Below, piece after piece: positions 20,040 to 31,291 of a stretch of 64,000 bases of DNA. The notes under the pieces were generated by a model, which saw only the letters and a list, made by a program, of their open reading frames with translations, did no database searches and was not told the DNA's origin. The position numbers and the translations under genes were made by a program. Origin of the DNA: Vigna angularis (lineage: Eukaryota > Streptophyta > Magnoliopsida > Fabales > Fabaceae). Each line of letters starts with the position of its first letter. The stretch's first letter is position 1. The stretch spans positions 15,419,501 through 15,483,500 of the forward strand of contig NC_068971.1 of the NCBI RefSeq assembly GCF_016808095.1. The letters run 5' to 3'.

Positions 20040-21190
20040 TTCTTAATTGCAAAAAATTTAATTTTCTAGACCTAATATTGCTTATGCAGTAGGTAGACTG
20101 AGTAGATATACTTAATGTCCAAATTATAAACACTATGATGCACTTATAAGGTGTTGAGATTGTTGATAGGGGGAGCACAGGTTTAGCTGAACCCACAATC
20201 TCAGTGATATTTGTGTTTTTGATGATGACAACACATAGTTAATAAAAACTCATGTGGTTGTACTATGTTACATGTTACATGCTTATATGCTTACTATGTT
20301 GTATTTGTTAAAGCGTGTATGTGAACATATTATGTTGATCAATGCATAACACTATGATTGATATGTGATTTTATCTGTGTATGCATAATATAAGGTTTCA
20401 AAAATGAAAAACCACAAGCACTTAAGTTGAACTTTAAAGTGTGACAAAACAACAGTTTTAAGTCGATTACATTATTTGTGAAATCGACTAAAACTCGTGT
20501 GTTTGCACAAATATTTTTTAAGTGTGTTGTGATGAATTTGTGAAGAAAAATTTTCAAAAATGTGCTAAGTGTTTTTACTTAATTGAATCATGCAATTCAC
20601 CCCCCTCTTGGTGTGAGAATCTAAGCCTTTCTTTTTTAACATAAGGCTTATGAGATACTTAAGAGATTCAATGGATTATGATATTGAATAGGGTTTCACA
20701 CTATACTAGAAGGCTACAATGATGCTAACTGGATCTTATATTTGGATGAGACAAAATCCATTAATGGTTATGTATTCACACTTGGGGTTGTGCGATTACA
20801 TGAAGATCAACCAAACAAACAATTATTGCTAGATTAACAACGAAATATGAGTTTGTTTCTTTTGAGATGGTTGGTAGTGAGACTAAGTGGTTGAAAAACT
20901 TCTTAACAAATATTCCACTAAGAATGAAATCGACTTCATTTGTGTCAATACACTATGATTATCAATCGGTAATAGGTATAATTAAAAAAAATTACAATGG
21001 AAAAACAGACATATATAATTAAGACATAATTTGGTGATGCAACTACTAAAGAGTTGAACTATTTCCATTGATTATGTGAAGCCAAAACAGAATATAGCAT
21101 ATCATTTGATAAAACCCTTAGGAAAAAATATGATCTTAGAAACATCGAATGGAATGAGACTTAAGTCACTTGCAAATAAACAAGTAATGA
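20040..21190 (+). pseudogene. Ty1/copia RT-RNase H remnant, split by a solo LTR
   Basis: Left of the LTR (20070-20146) the plus strand reads TRPNIAYAVGRLSRYT and then CPNYKHYDALI. Right of it (from 20642) come LMRYLRDSMDYDIE, GYNDANWILYLDETKSINGY and TIIARLTTKYEFVSFEM, then WLKNFLTNIPL. This is the C-terminal reverse transcriptase plus RNase H of a copia element; joining across one TAAGG copy keeps the match in register. Several stops (for example after GYVFTLG) and frameshifts disable it. It fades out after about 21190. Confidence 0.85.
20152..20641 (+). mobile_element. Solo LTR of a SIRE/Maximus-like copia element
   Basis: A 490-bp block starting TGTTGAGATTG and ending TTTAACA, flanked by exact 5-bp repeats TAAGG (20147-20151 and 20642-20646). 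It interrupts a copia pol remnant that reads through when the block is removed. It has SIRE-type LTR wording (TGTTGATAGGGGGAG; CAATTCACCCCCCTCTTGG), and its first half resembles the LTR beginning near 50443. No internal region is present, so it is a solo LTR formed by recombination. Confidence 0.82.
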
Positions 21191-24100
21191 TAACCCAACC
21201 TTTGTGATTGGAGATCACATGAATAAAATTCATATGGGTAAAAATAAGTCACTTATTAGTTTTGATAGCACTAATTTGATTTTAAATCAAATATGTCCAT
21301 TCCTTTATGTGTGAAAGTGCTAGAGATTGCATTATTAAAAGGTTAAACTTTGTAATTAAAATTCTATGTGGTGACAGAATTTTAGTTTAAACAAAGGTTT
21401 CAATGATCTTCATCTCTCTTACAAGTGGTGTATGATTTGTAGTATACACTTGATTAAATCACCTATATGAGTATCAAGTGGGGCCGCTTCCATGAGATCT
21501 TGGCATCATCTTTAGAGCACTCATGAATACTGGGCACGCACATGACCTGGTAATCACTGAGGCAAGGTCTTCAAGTCTATATGATCAATTCTTACAAAAG
21601 AATAAATTAATTTCTATAATTATCTCTAGTTTGCGTGTTTTCCATGCATATGAGTATTGTTATGTCGCATGTGTCATATAAGTTTTCTATAAGACTTTCT
21701 GATGATTAGTGGTGCTAACAATATGTCATAATCATGATTTTGTGGTTTGTAGAAACAGATAGAGTTCCTTGAGTTAAGAGAGTCACTCTAGGTACAATAG
21801 AGCAATTTGAGCTTAACAGGTAAGGGAAGTTAACTACCATATTTTAAAGTCATTGATATGTTTTTAGTCTATGATGTATGTTGAATTTAATATGAATATA
21901 TTGTCTGTTATGGAAATTTTGTTTAAATGGTTTGTTGAGTGATGAAGTTTTTGTCTGGAATTTGTTAAAAGCATGTGCTTAAATCTGTTGGTTCAAAATG
22001 ATTGTGTATTTATTGAATTGATTGGTTTGGTGTTAAGTTGATAAAATAAGTTTATAGTCATTTGAGTAAATTGGTATTCCCTTGGACATTAAAACACGTA
22101 TTTGGCGTTAATAGACTAACCTTGTGGATCATAGGGTGAAACCCATTAACAATGACTCTATAGAGCAGTAGAGATCATCACCACAAATGCATAATCTGCC
22201 AGAGTTTGACATTAATACATATATTTTGATAGTCAAGTCTAGAGTTAATGTTTGTATGCTTAGAATTTGTATGATTTACTTGTGTTTAATTTTATATTCA
22301 TAACTCAATTGTATGTATGTTTCTTTGGTAAAAAAAGTTATTCTCCTATCTTTGTTTGTGTATTGACTTGTTTATTATGATCACCTTAATGGTGTGAGTA
22401 AATGAGTTTGTTGAGTAAGTGCTAAGTGGTGATGAAATTGAGGCGTAGAGTAGGACTTTAATTTATTTTTGTATATTTGTTCTTTTGAAAAACTCTAATT
22501 TTCCACTTGTTGATTTTTCACTTGTTGATTAATGTAATAGAACTATCATTAGTGTAGGATCTTGTATATATATTTTAGTGCTATAGTTATGTTTTGATAA
22601 CTATAATAATATTTTATATATAATCTTTTTTAAGTTAACTGCTATCTTCTTATTGAATTCGTGATGTTTATGTAATAATGTTAAAAATACAATGAGATAT
22701 TTCATTGTTAATATCATTAATACCAATAATTATTATTTTATTATTATTACATTATAATTGTTATTATTTGATATTAGTAGTGTTATTATCTATATTATTA
22801 TTACAATTATTAACAATATAAATATTAGTTATTATTATATTATTATTATTAACAAATAATTGGTATACGATAACTTTTCAAACAACACCAACAAAACATA
22901 AGTAAAATAATTTCATTTAATATAATATTCAATTAAAATGTATAATTCTAAATTTTAGTCATATCACGTCACAGTCACTAATATTTATTATTGTCATTTT
23001 TATACAATACCAACCAACAAATTCATATATAAATGTTATTTTTTAACTTTAAATTTTTTATTAAAAAAATAATATTTGATTCCATACGTTAATATCTTTT
23101 AATATATCTTTGTTTGTTTATATTAAGTACTTTTATTTTAAAAAGTTAATATTAACAACTTCATGTTATTTTTATTTTATATCAGTTCCTATTTCACAGT
23201 ATATCTATATTTTATTTTATTAAAAACGTGTGTATATCTATTTCATTTTTAATATAATATATAGCTCAATTTTAATTATAATATTGTTTTGTAAATTTTT
23301 TAATTGCTATATTATTATATAACTTATTTAAATAAATAAATTATTTACATTATTTTTTTAAATCTTAAAAAAATTCTATTTATAAAGATAATCTTAAAAT
23401 AACATATTGGATAATATAAAAAAATAAAATCATTTTTCAACAAACATAAATTAGTACTAATAATATAATAATAAGTAATGTCTAAGCATAATTTTTTCCA
23501 ATGACATGACAACTATATATTACATATATACAATACGGAAAACTAATTTCAAACTTAACTATTATAAATAAAAATACATGTTTAAACACTACGGTATTAT
23601 TTTTATTATTACTTATATTGTTACTACTATTATTTTTTACTAAGAATACTATTATTAGTATAATATATTACTACTATTAATGATAATGAAAAGATACTTC
23701 TCATTAATAATTTCATATATTCCATATTACCAAAATTTAAATGTTATCTTCATAAATATACATCACTATAACAATAGTTATATATTATTTGTTTTAACAC
23801 AATTTTATATAAAAACAAAAAACGAACCGTGTCGTATGCACGGATCTAAAGACCAGAGAATATTAAAATAAAAAGGTTTTAAAGTACCTGAAAGAAATTT
23901 GGAACAAAAAAACATAAAATGTTCCAAACAAATACACTGATTAAAAACTTCTTAATAATCGTACAAATACAAATTTCCACTTTTAACATATTTTCCTACA
24001 CCTATCTTAACATGTCAATCTAAATCATGCCTTTCATCACATTCTTTAAGTTAAACTTAATTTCAATTTTAATATATGATTTAATTAAACTTACTTTTAG

Positions 24101-24427
24101 AATGACAATTATATATAAATTAGAACATTTTTAATTCCTCCAGAAGTCATTAAATCAACTCAATTCATTAATTTGTAAAATACATTAATTAAAACATTCT
24201 ATTATCTATCTATAATTCAAATTTGCAAGAAATGCTTATGTTTGGATCAGGTCATTTACAAGAAAATAAGAGTGAATACTTGTAAAGAAAGTTTCATGAT
24301 TCATTTTGCGAAATCAAATAGAAAGAAGTCATAACAAAATTGAATCAATTCTCACAAAATTAAATCGATTATCGGCTAATAGAATATATTCCCAAGGAGA
24401 GGAATATGGATCATCACGGAACACAAT
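21191..24427. other. AT-rich retroelement debris and TTA-rich DNA
   Basis: From 21190 to about 22500 the sequence looks like untranslated 3' region or LTR of the preceding copia remnant, but no boundary could be set. From about 22560 to 23700 it is extremely AT-rich with many TTA/TTATTA words (densest at 22690-22860). No gene is supported, and no satellite period was found. Confidence 0.45.
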
Positions 24428-26444
24428 ATGACAACCAGGAATGACAGAAAAATTTGTACTCATGAATATCTGCGGGTAAAATTCGTTACAAGTATTTAAT
24501 ACCCGCTTGTTAACGGGCCGAATTCGGGTATCACATTATTTGTATCCGCGGGTACCCGCTACCCGTTTGAGAAATGAAATTACAATTTTACCATGATAAA
24601 TTTTCTTACTTTCACTCTATGTTCGTATTCTCTTTGCTCTGCCGTCAAGTTCTTCAAACCCTAACTTGTTTACAACTTCTAAGTTTCTGATGGAGATCAA
24701 TGTTTGCCTCTGAAATCCTGAATGCTCACCTTTCTCTTCTCTGAAAGCTGAAATCCAAAAACAAATTAACCCTTTTCCCATTGCGGTTTAGAGGAAAGAA
24801 AAACAGAACAAACCTTGCAGATGATGAGATTGCCTTCATTATCGGACTCTTGCCAAATCCTGTGAACTGTTTCCTCGAGTTCGGTTCTAGCCTATAAGGA
24901 ACAATTGATTTTGCATTCTTATACATTGTTTCTTTCTCTGTTTTATTTTATCTTAGTTTGTTGATGTTGGTTCGAACTTTATTAAATTATTTTATGTTCC
25001 AACTGAAGTAGCAAAGAGGATTTAGTTCCAGCTGAAGTAGCTAGGACAACTCTTTATTTGGTATGTTGGTCGAGACACAATGAGTATTGGAGCATTGTTT
25101 TATCTACGCATGTTGTGTCTGCGGGGTGGATTCAATTGCTTTGTTGATATAATGGTGCTGCAATTACTTTGGTCTGGTTATCTTGTGCATTCCATCTGAA
25201 GCAACCCACGTGTTTGTGTTATTGACTCAATGAAGAGTATTTTAACAAAAGTCAGTGAAGGTTTTTGAAGCGGTGAAAGCAGGTGTTTGCTTTGGAAATA
25301 TGTTTATCTATAGTTGTTAATGTAAGCATTGGTTCAGTTGCATTCAATGAAATTTGCAACCTAGTAACTAGTAAACTGAGTATATGTCAATTTAGTTTCT
25401 TGTAGCCTAACTCTTAAAAAGCAAGAGTTCATTAACAAAAAGGATGAACCACAATGTTGGTAGCTTTTTGTTTGTTCCTTTGTCTTTCACACCATTGTAT
25501 TTTTTTTTAACTTCATACCCCTGTATTTAGTTATCTTGCTCAGTAAAATTCACAATCAATCCCTACAAATACTTGGAATAAAGGAAAAGGAATATTTAGT
25601 TAATTACGATTGTTTAGAACTAAGTATTACAATCTGAAACTAAGTATTACAATTTGGAACAGTCTCTATCATCTTCTGCATGAGACAAAATATTTAGTTA
25701 AACCAATCATAACATCTCTTTCACCAAACCTTGCTCACTTTCTTTTGTTTATGCTAACTAACAAATTTATTCTTTTATTGTAAAGTTTTTTATTATATTT
25801 CTATAAAAACATATTTTTAAAGGGGAGTTTAGCTTCCACAAATATTTCTCCTAGTTCTTCTTGACAAAGTTCTTGGTCAAATCAATAACACAGCTTGGTA
25901 GATATGAGAAAGCAACAAAAGCTCCCAAATTTGAATACAAAGAACATTAGAAAACTAAATGTAATCATGAAAGAATAACTAAAGAATTTAAAATTGAGGC
26001 TTACATTGTAGTGATGATGATGAGACGTCACTTTTATGAAAAGGGTTAGGCATAATTATATATAGTGAAATGTTATGTGTTTGTTTTGGTTTGTGATGTG
26101 ACAGGGTTATTGAAGTTGGTGTTACGGGGGTTGTCAACGTGGTTTGACATACCTTTTATATAGATAGTCTTATTGTATGTTTTTTTGTGTGTGATCTGCT
26201 ATAAATATATTGTATGTTTATATAGATAATCTTTTTGTATGCTCAAGAAATTTTTAAAATGATTTAAGTGATGAATATATTGTATGTTTATATAGATAGT
26301 ATAAGGATGGGGTTTTTGTAGGACAAGGTTGATATAATATTTTGGTAATATAGAACAAATTTTATTACTTGAGTCTATTATAAAATAGAATAAGTTACAA
26401 AACTAAGTAACTTATGTTGATCAAATTTTTTTTTTGTTTTTTAG

Positions 26445-28520
26445 GATGTCTACCCAAGATACATTTTCTCCTATAGAAGATGGCCAACAAGGACAATCTA
26501 TAGAACCTAATGTAGGAGATTCAAATCAAAATGATTTCCTGTAGATTGAAATCAAACTGAAAGTTCAACTCCTACTGTTAACTCAAGAAGATTATTGTCA
26601 GATGTTTGGAATCACTTTAAGAGACAAAAGGTAAATGGGAAATGGAGAGATGTACAATTATTGTTCCAAAAGTTTTCTAGGTTAGGAAAAGCAAGGTACG
26701 TCACATTTGAGAAACCATTTCAAGAGTTGTAAGCTTCGAACAACATGGGACATCAAACAATCATTTTTAAAAACTCATAAAGAAGGTGGTGAAATTCTAG
26801 TTGTTGGCAATTATGTGTTTAATCAACAAATAGCTAGAGATGCACTCCGTAAGATGATAATTCTACATGAGTATCCAATGTCAATGGTTGATCACATAGG
26901 CTTTAAAGAATTTTGTGTTGCTGTACAACCTCTATTTAAAGTGGTTTCTCGAAACACCTTAAAAAAGGATATTAGAATTACAATGCTGAAAAAGAGAAAT
27001 TGAAATTATTGTTGTCAAAGATTCAAAGTCGAGTTGCAATTACAACTGATTTATGGACTGCTAGTAATTAAAATAGAGGCTACATGACTATAACAACTCA
27101 CTTTATTGATGATTTATGGAGGCTACAAAGTCAACTTGTAAGGTAATAACATTATATTATTCTCTATTTTAAGTGTAATTTTTATATTAACATTGTTCTT
27201 CTTCACTAAATTAATAAAATATGACTTCCAATTTTAGGTTTATGCATGTGCCTGCTCCTCATACTAGTCAAGTTCTTGCTGAATTGGTTGAATGTTTAAT
27301 GGATTGGAATCTAGATAGAAAAATTTCTACTTTGACAGTTGATAATTGCACTATAAATGATGCAATGATTGATCGCATTTAAGACAAGATTTCACCTAAG
27401 TCTCTTATTTTGGGTGACCAATTGTTTCACATGCGATGTTGTGCACATATATTGAATTTGATTATGAAGGATGGTTTGTCCATAATTGCTAATGTCATTG
27501 AAAAGGTCAGAGAAAGTGCTAATTTTTTGACAGCTACACCTAAAAGAGAAGAAAAATTTATAGAGACATGTGCTCAATTGAATATTCCATTCATAAGAAA
27601 ATTAGTTGTTGATTGTAGAACTAGGTGGAATTCTACATTTTTAATGCTTCAAGTAGCCATACAATACAAAGATGTATTTGATCGTTTATCACAACGAGAG
27701 AGTCAATATAAGGTTTTGCCTAGCGACATGATTGGGAAATGGCAAATGAAATTTGCCAAAAGTTGGAAATATTTTATGATGTGACACTCTTGTTTTTTGG
27801 TACCTCTTATCCAACTACCAACATTTTCTTTCCAAAGGTATGTGAAATTAAGTTGGCTTTGATGGAATGACTTAACTCTCCCAATTCTATTATTCACCAA
27901 ATGAATGCATCTATGGTTTTAAAGTTTAACAAGTATTGGAGTGTGTTCAGTGGAGTGATGGCTATAGGTATTGTCTTAGATCACAGGTACAAAATTGATT
28001 TGTTGGATTATTTTTTCCCTCATATATATGGCAATGAATCTGATTTTGAAATTGAAAAGGTGAAGATTCTTTTTAAGGACTTGGTAAAAGAGTATGAAAT
28101 GTACATGAAAGGTAAGAAGTCACTTTCTTCATGTCAAAATTCGAACATAAATGTAGGCCAAATTGTTGACGATAGAAAAGATGCTTGGAGGAGAGATTTT
28201 GCAAAACATCATATTGCAAAGAAAAATGAACCATCAAATTATATGTTAGAACTTGATTTTTACTTGGAGGAACTGACACTACCGGATTCAGATGAAGAAT
28301 TTGACATTATAATTTGGTGAAAGACTAATGGATTAAAATATTCAATCTTACAAATGATTGCAAGAGATTTTCTAGCCATTTCTATCTCAATAGTTGCTTC
28401 TGAGTCTTCTTTTAGTACTGGTGGTTGATTTCTTACTCCACATCGGAGTAGATTACACCCAGACACTTTAGAGGCATTGATGTGTGTTCAAGATTGGCTA
28501 TGGAGTGACATACAAGGTAA
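26445..28520 (+). pseudogene. hAT transposase (BED zinc finger, RNase H-like, dimerisation domain)
   Basis: Starts at ATG 26445 after a TTTTTTAG acceptor. In order: a BED finger region (VWNHFKRQKVNGKW, then TSHLRNHFKSCK in another frame, 26600-26730); a conserved stretch DALRKMIILHEYPMSMVDH (about 26835-26890); a catalytic-core region ending ITTDLWTASN (27030-27070); HMRCCAHILNLIMKDGL (27430-27480); and VVDCRTRWNSTFLML (27608-27650). At the end lies the hAT dimerisation domain (ASESSFSTGG, then RLHPDTLEALMCVQDWL, 28395-28503). A probable intron is 27143-27237. Stops at 26544-26546, near 27069 and near 27381, and several frameshifts (around 26690, 26980 and 27780-27900) inactivate it. It resembles the RICESLEEPER/DAYSLEEPER-like family. 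Confidence 0.9.
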
Positions 28521-28843
28521 TTAAATGAACAATTCAACTTACATATTTATATTCATTCAAATGATTGCCTATGACAAATGAATTTATTTTTCTTTTTCAG
28601 GTTCTTCAAAATTGAAAGTGGATAACATGAAGATTAATAAGGAGATAATTGATGATGATGTTAGTGATTTTGGTTATAATATTTTAATATGATTTTATTA
28701 ATAGTGTCAATTTGTCATTGATTAATGACTTTATTTGTATTTATTTGTATTTATTTGTTTTAGAAATTAAGTGGTCAAAATGAAGATGTAGGAGAAGAAA
28801 CATAAATCCTGGAGTGTTATTTTTAGAACAATTATTTTTAAAA

Positions 28844-30205
28844 GGTTTAATACTCTATTTTGTCCTAAGTTTCGCTCGAAAATGTCAAATTAGTCAATCC
28901 TTTAAAAAGTGCGTTAATTATGTCCTCACTTAATAAAATTTGCATCAATGAAATCCCTTTCATTAAATCCGTACAAACGACATTAACTATTTTTCTCTCT
29001 CTTATACTTTTCTTCTATTTTTCTATGCAATGCAGGTTTTTGTCAGTTTTTTTTCCTCTTCTACTTTTCTTCTACTTTAAATAATCTCTCCTCCCATATC
29101 ACTCAAATACTCTCTCCTCCCATATCACTCACGTAGCCCCTTACCTCCCATGCATACTCTTCTTTACTTTCCATGTGAGGGTTCAACGTGCTGTTATTTT
29201 TTGCAATTATTTTGTATCAAAAATGGTGTTTGTCCCTTTCGTACACAAAAATTAATGTGTCCCGTTTATTTTAAATAATAACCTGTTTAGTATATAAATT
29301 TTAACTAATAATGTTATTATTATTTTTCTATATTTTAGTTCTTTTATAACTTTAAGATATAATTGTGTATTTTTTTTTCAATTATGAGCTATTTTTATAT
29401 TAGAAAAGAAACGACTTTTGTATAATAACCTGGTTATTATTCTTCCTTGAAAAAACACTAGTTATTATATTTAGAGATTTAAGAAAAGAATTTAATTACT
29501 AATCATAAGAATCATGGCTTTAAAAAAAGAACAACGTAATGAAGCTTATTAAGTTATGATATAATGTAGAAGAAAAAAAAGTGAAATTATGAGTTAAATT
29601 AAAAATATCTTTGATTTTTTATAAATTTTTTGAACTTATATCTGAAGAAAAATGTAAATGTAATTAAGAATATTTTAGGAAATTTTGCTGCAATTAACTC
29701 AAGCTTTTTAGTTTTTACTATGAATTTCAATTGGAATATTAATACTGCGTATTATTTGTCAAATAATTAAAATAAGTATGGCCATTAAAAATGTTATATT
29801 TTAGATCATCAGATTTTATTTCAAAAGTATTTTATCCTGAATTATCTCTAATTGAAACTTAATATTAAAAAAAAGACATTGAAACAATATTAAAAAAAAG
29901 ACATTGAAACAATATTAAAAAAAAAGTATAAAAATACAATCTGAATTAAATGAAAAGTAATTGGAAGATGACTCTATAAATAAAAAGATACGAGTTTAGA
30001 TTTTATTTTTAATAGCCTTCTTTCTTTAATCTCATTCTACAATTTTCTCTTTGCTCACCCTACCCTATTTTATTGGACCAATGAAACTAAAAGGTTATTA
30101 TGGAGACTAGAAAAAAAATGGTTAAAAAAGTTCTATAAAGAATTTATATTAAAATGTATATTAAGAAAAATAGTTAACTGTTGTTCCAGAATAAAGTATT
30201 AAACC
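28844..30205. mobile_element. MULE nested inside the hAT element
   Basis: A 1362-bp insertion flanked by exact 9-bp copies of TTTTTAAAA (28835-28843 and 30206-30214). Its ends are inverted: GGTTTAATACTCTATTTTG on the left, GGTTTAATACTTTATTCTG inverted on the right. The left 150 bp are homologous to the TIR of the MULE at 5069 (shared TTTTGTCC-AAGTTT-GCTCG and CCTCACTTA-TAAA-TTTGCATCAA), so both belong to one family. The right TIR seems shortened by an internal deletion. No gene is visible inside. Confidence 0.8.
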
Positions 30206-30521
30206 TTTTTAAAATTAATTGTATTTAGATATATATTTTATTATTATTTTGTATTAATTTAAATTTATGTTTTAACTTTTATTTACTATCCATTAACTTT
30301 ACTTAATATATATTTTAAATATTATTTGAATTTTTTTACAATTTAATTTAAATTTCATTTAAAAATTTATAAAATAATATTTTTAAAATATTCACTAGTT
30401 GAAAATGGATATCCAAGAAGTATCCACGATTTTTTTTAATTGCAAATTTTTTTATGTAAATATCCAGATACAATTTTATTAAATGGGTCATCATACATAC
30501 CCATTGCCATCCAATGACAAT

Positions 30522-31291
30522 AGAGATGGAATAAAAAGTGAAAAGATGATGAAGTATAACTATGCACTGTAAATCATCTAGTATTTCACATTGCAAGGAA
30601 CTTTCTCATTTCTTCCACTCTACCAAAAATAATTAATATTTTATAAATGTTTTTTCAGAATAGTTCCTCTTCATTTAGTAGCCATTTCCATTATACAAAT
30701 TTAAAAAGCTAACTTTTTTAATAATGATTCTAATTTTACAAGTTTAAATAAGGATATAAATATATAAAATCAGATTTTGAATAAAAAGTGATAACTTCTT
30801 GCTTTTTTCTTTTTCATTTTGAACTTAAATGTCTTAGATAACTTCTTTCGACAAACCTTCCGGTTTGTCAACTTCCCTCCAGGACAATTCTCACCCATTC
30901 AACCTAAACTAATCTCAAAAGTTAAGTTATTATTGGAAAGATAGTAAATCGAGGGTTTCACACAAAAAAATGGCTAAAAAACCAATTTGAAACTGGTTAG
31001 GCTTTAAAAATCAGCCCAAATCTAGTTCAGTTCAGATTCAGTTTACCAAAAACCAAACCATTTTATCAAATTATCAAACAGTTTGGATGAAAATATAACC
31101 CACCAGTGTACGGTTTGGTTTTTTTAAGGAACCATATGAAAATTGCTGTTAGAATCAAGGTCGGAAAACTATACTAAAATTCATAATCAAACAAAATACA
31201 ATTTGGCGAACAATGTACCATGTACCAAAATTGAAAAGGGGTAATGAAAAGAAAATCTCTTTCATTGTTCGGGGGTAGAGGACGTGGTTAA
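30522..31291. other. Intergenic DNA and 3' flank of EBP1 copy 2
   Basis: No gene. From about 30960 the sequence starts to resemble the 3' flank of EBP1 copy 1 (from about 10990). For example, ACTATACTAAAATTCAT and ACAATTTGG-GAACAATGTACC occur in both, marking one edge of the gene duplication. Confidence 0.55.

Larger units (their letters stand above)
17725..20146. other. Intergenic DNA without a supported gene
   Basis: Contains a possible SINE head near 17990 and a G-rich run at 18212-18239. The open frames are short, lack domains and do not look coding. Otherwise plain AT-rich sequence; the end (from about 20040) belongs to a copia remnant. Confidence 0.45.
24436..30513 (+). mobile_element. 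hAT element with decayed transposase and a nested MULE
   Basis: Left end CAGGAATGACAG and right end (inverted) TGGATGGCAATG resemble the common plant hAT terminus CAGGGATGGCAA. The flanking 8-mers ATGACAAC (24428-24435) and ATGACAAT (30514-30521) match at seven of eight positions, as expected for a slightly mutated hAT duplication. Subterminal CGGGTAC/GGATATCC-type words occur near both ends (24470-24570; 30400-30500). The interior carries a transposase pseudogene (26445-28520). Removing the nested MULE (28844-30205) leaves about 4.7 kb. 24600-26440 has no coding region and probably contains the promoter and untranslated exons. Confidence 0.78.

Noticed and set aside
22690..22860. TTA-rich stretch as a satellite or origin
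   Set aside because: Words are irregular with no fixed period; ordinary AT-rich plant intergenic DNA.
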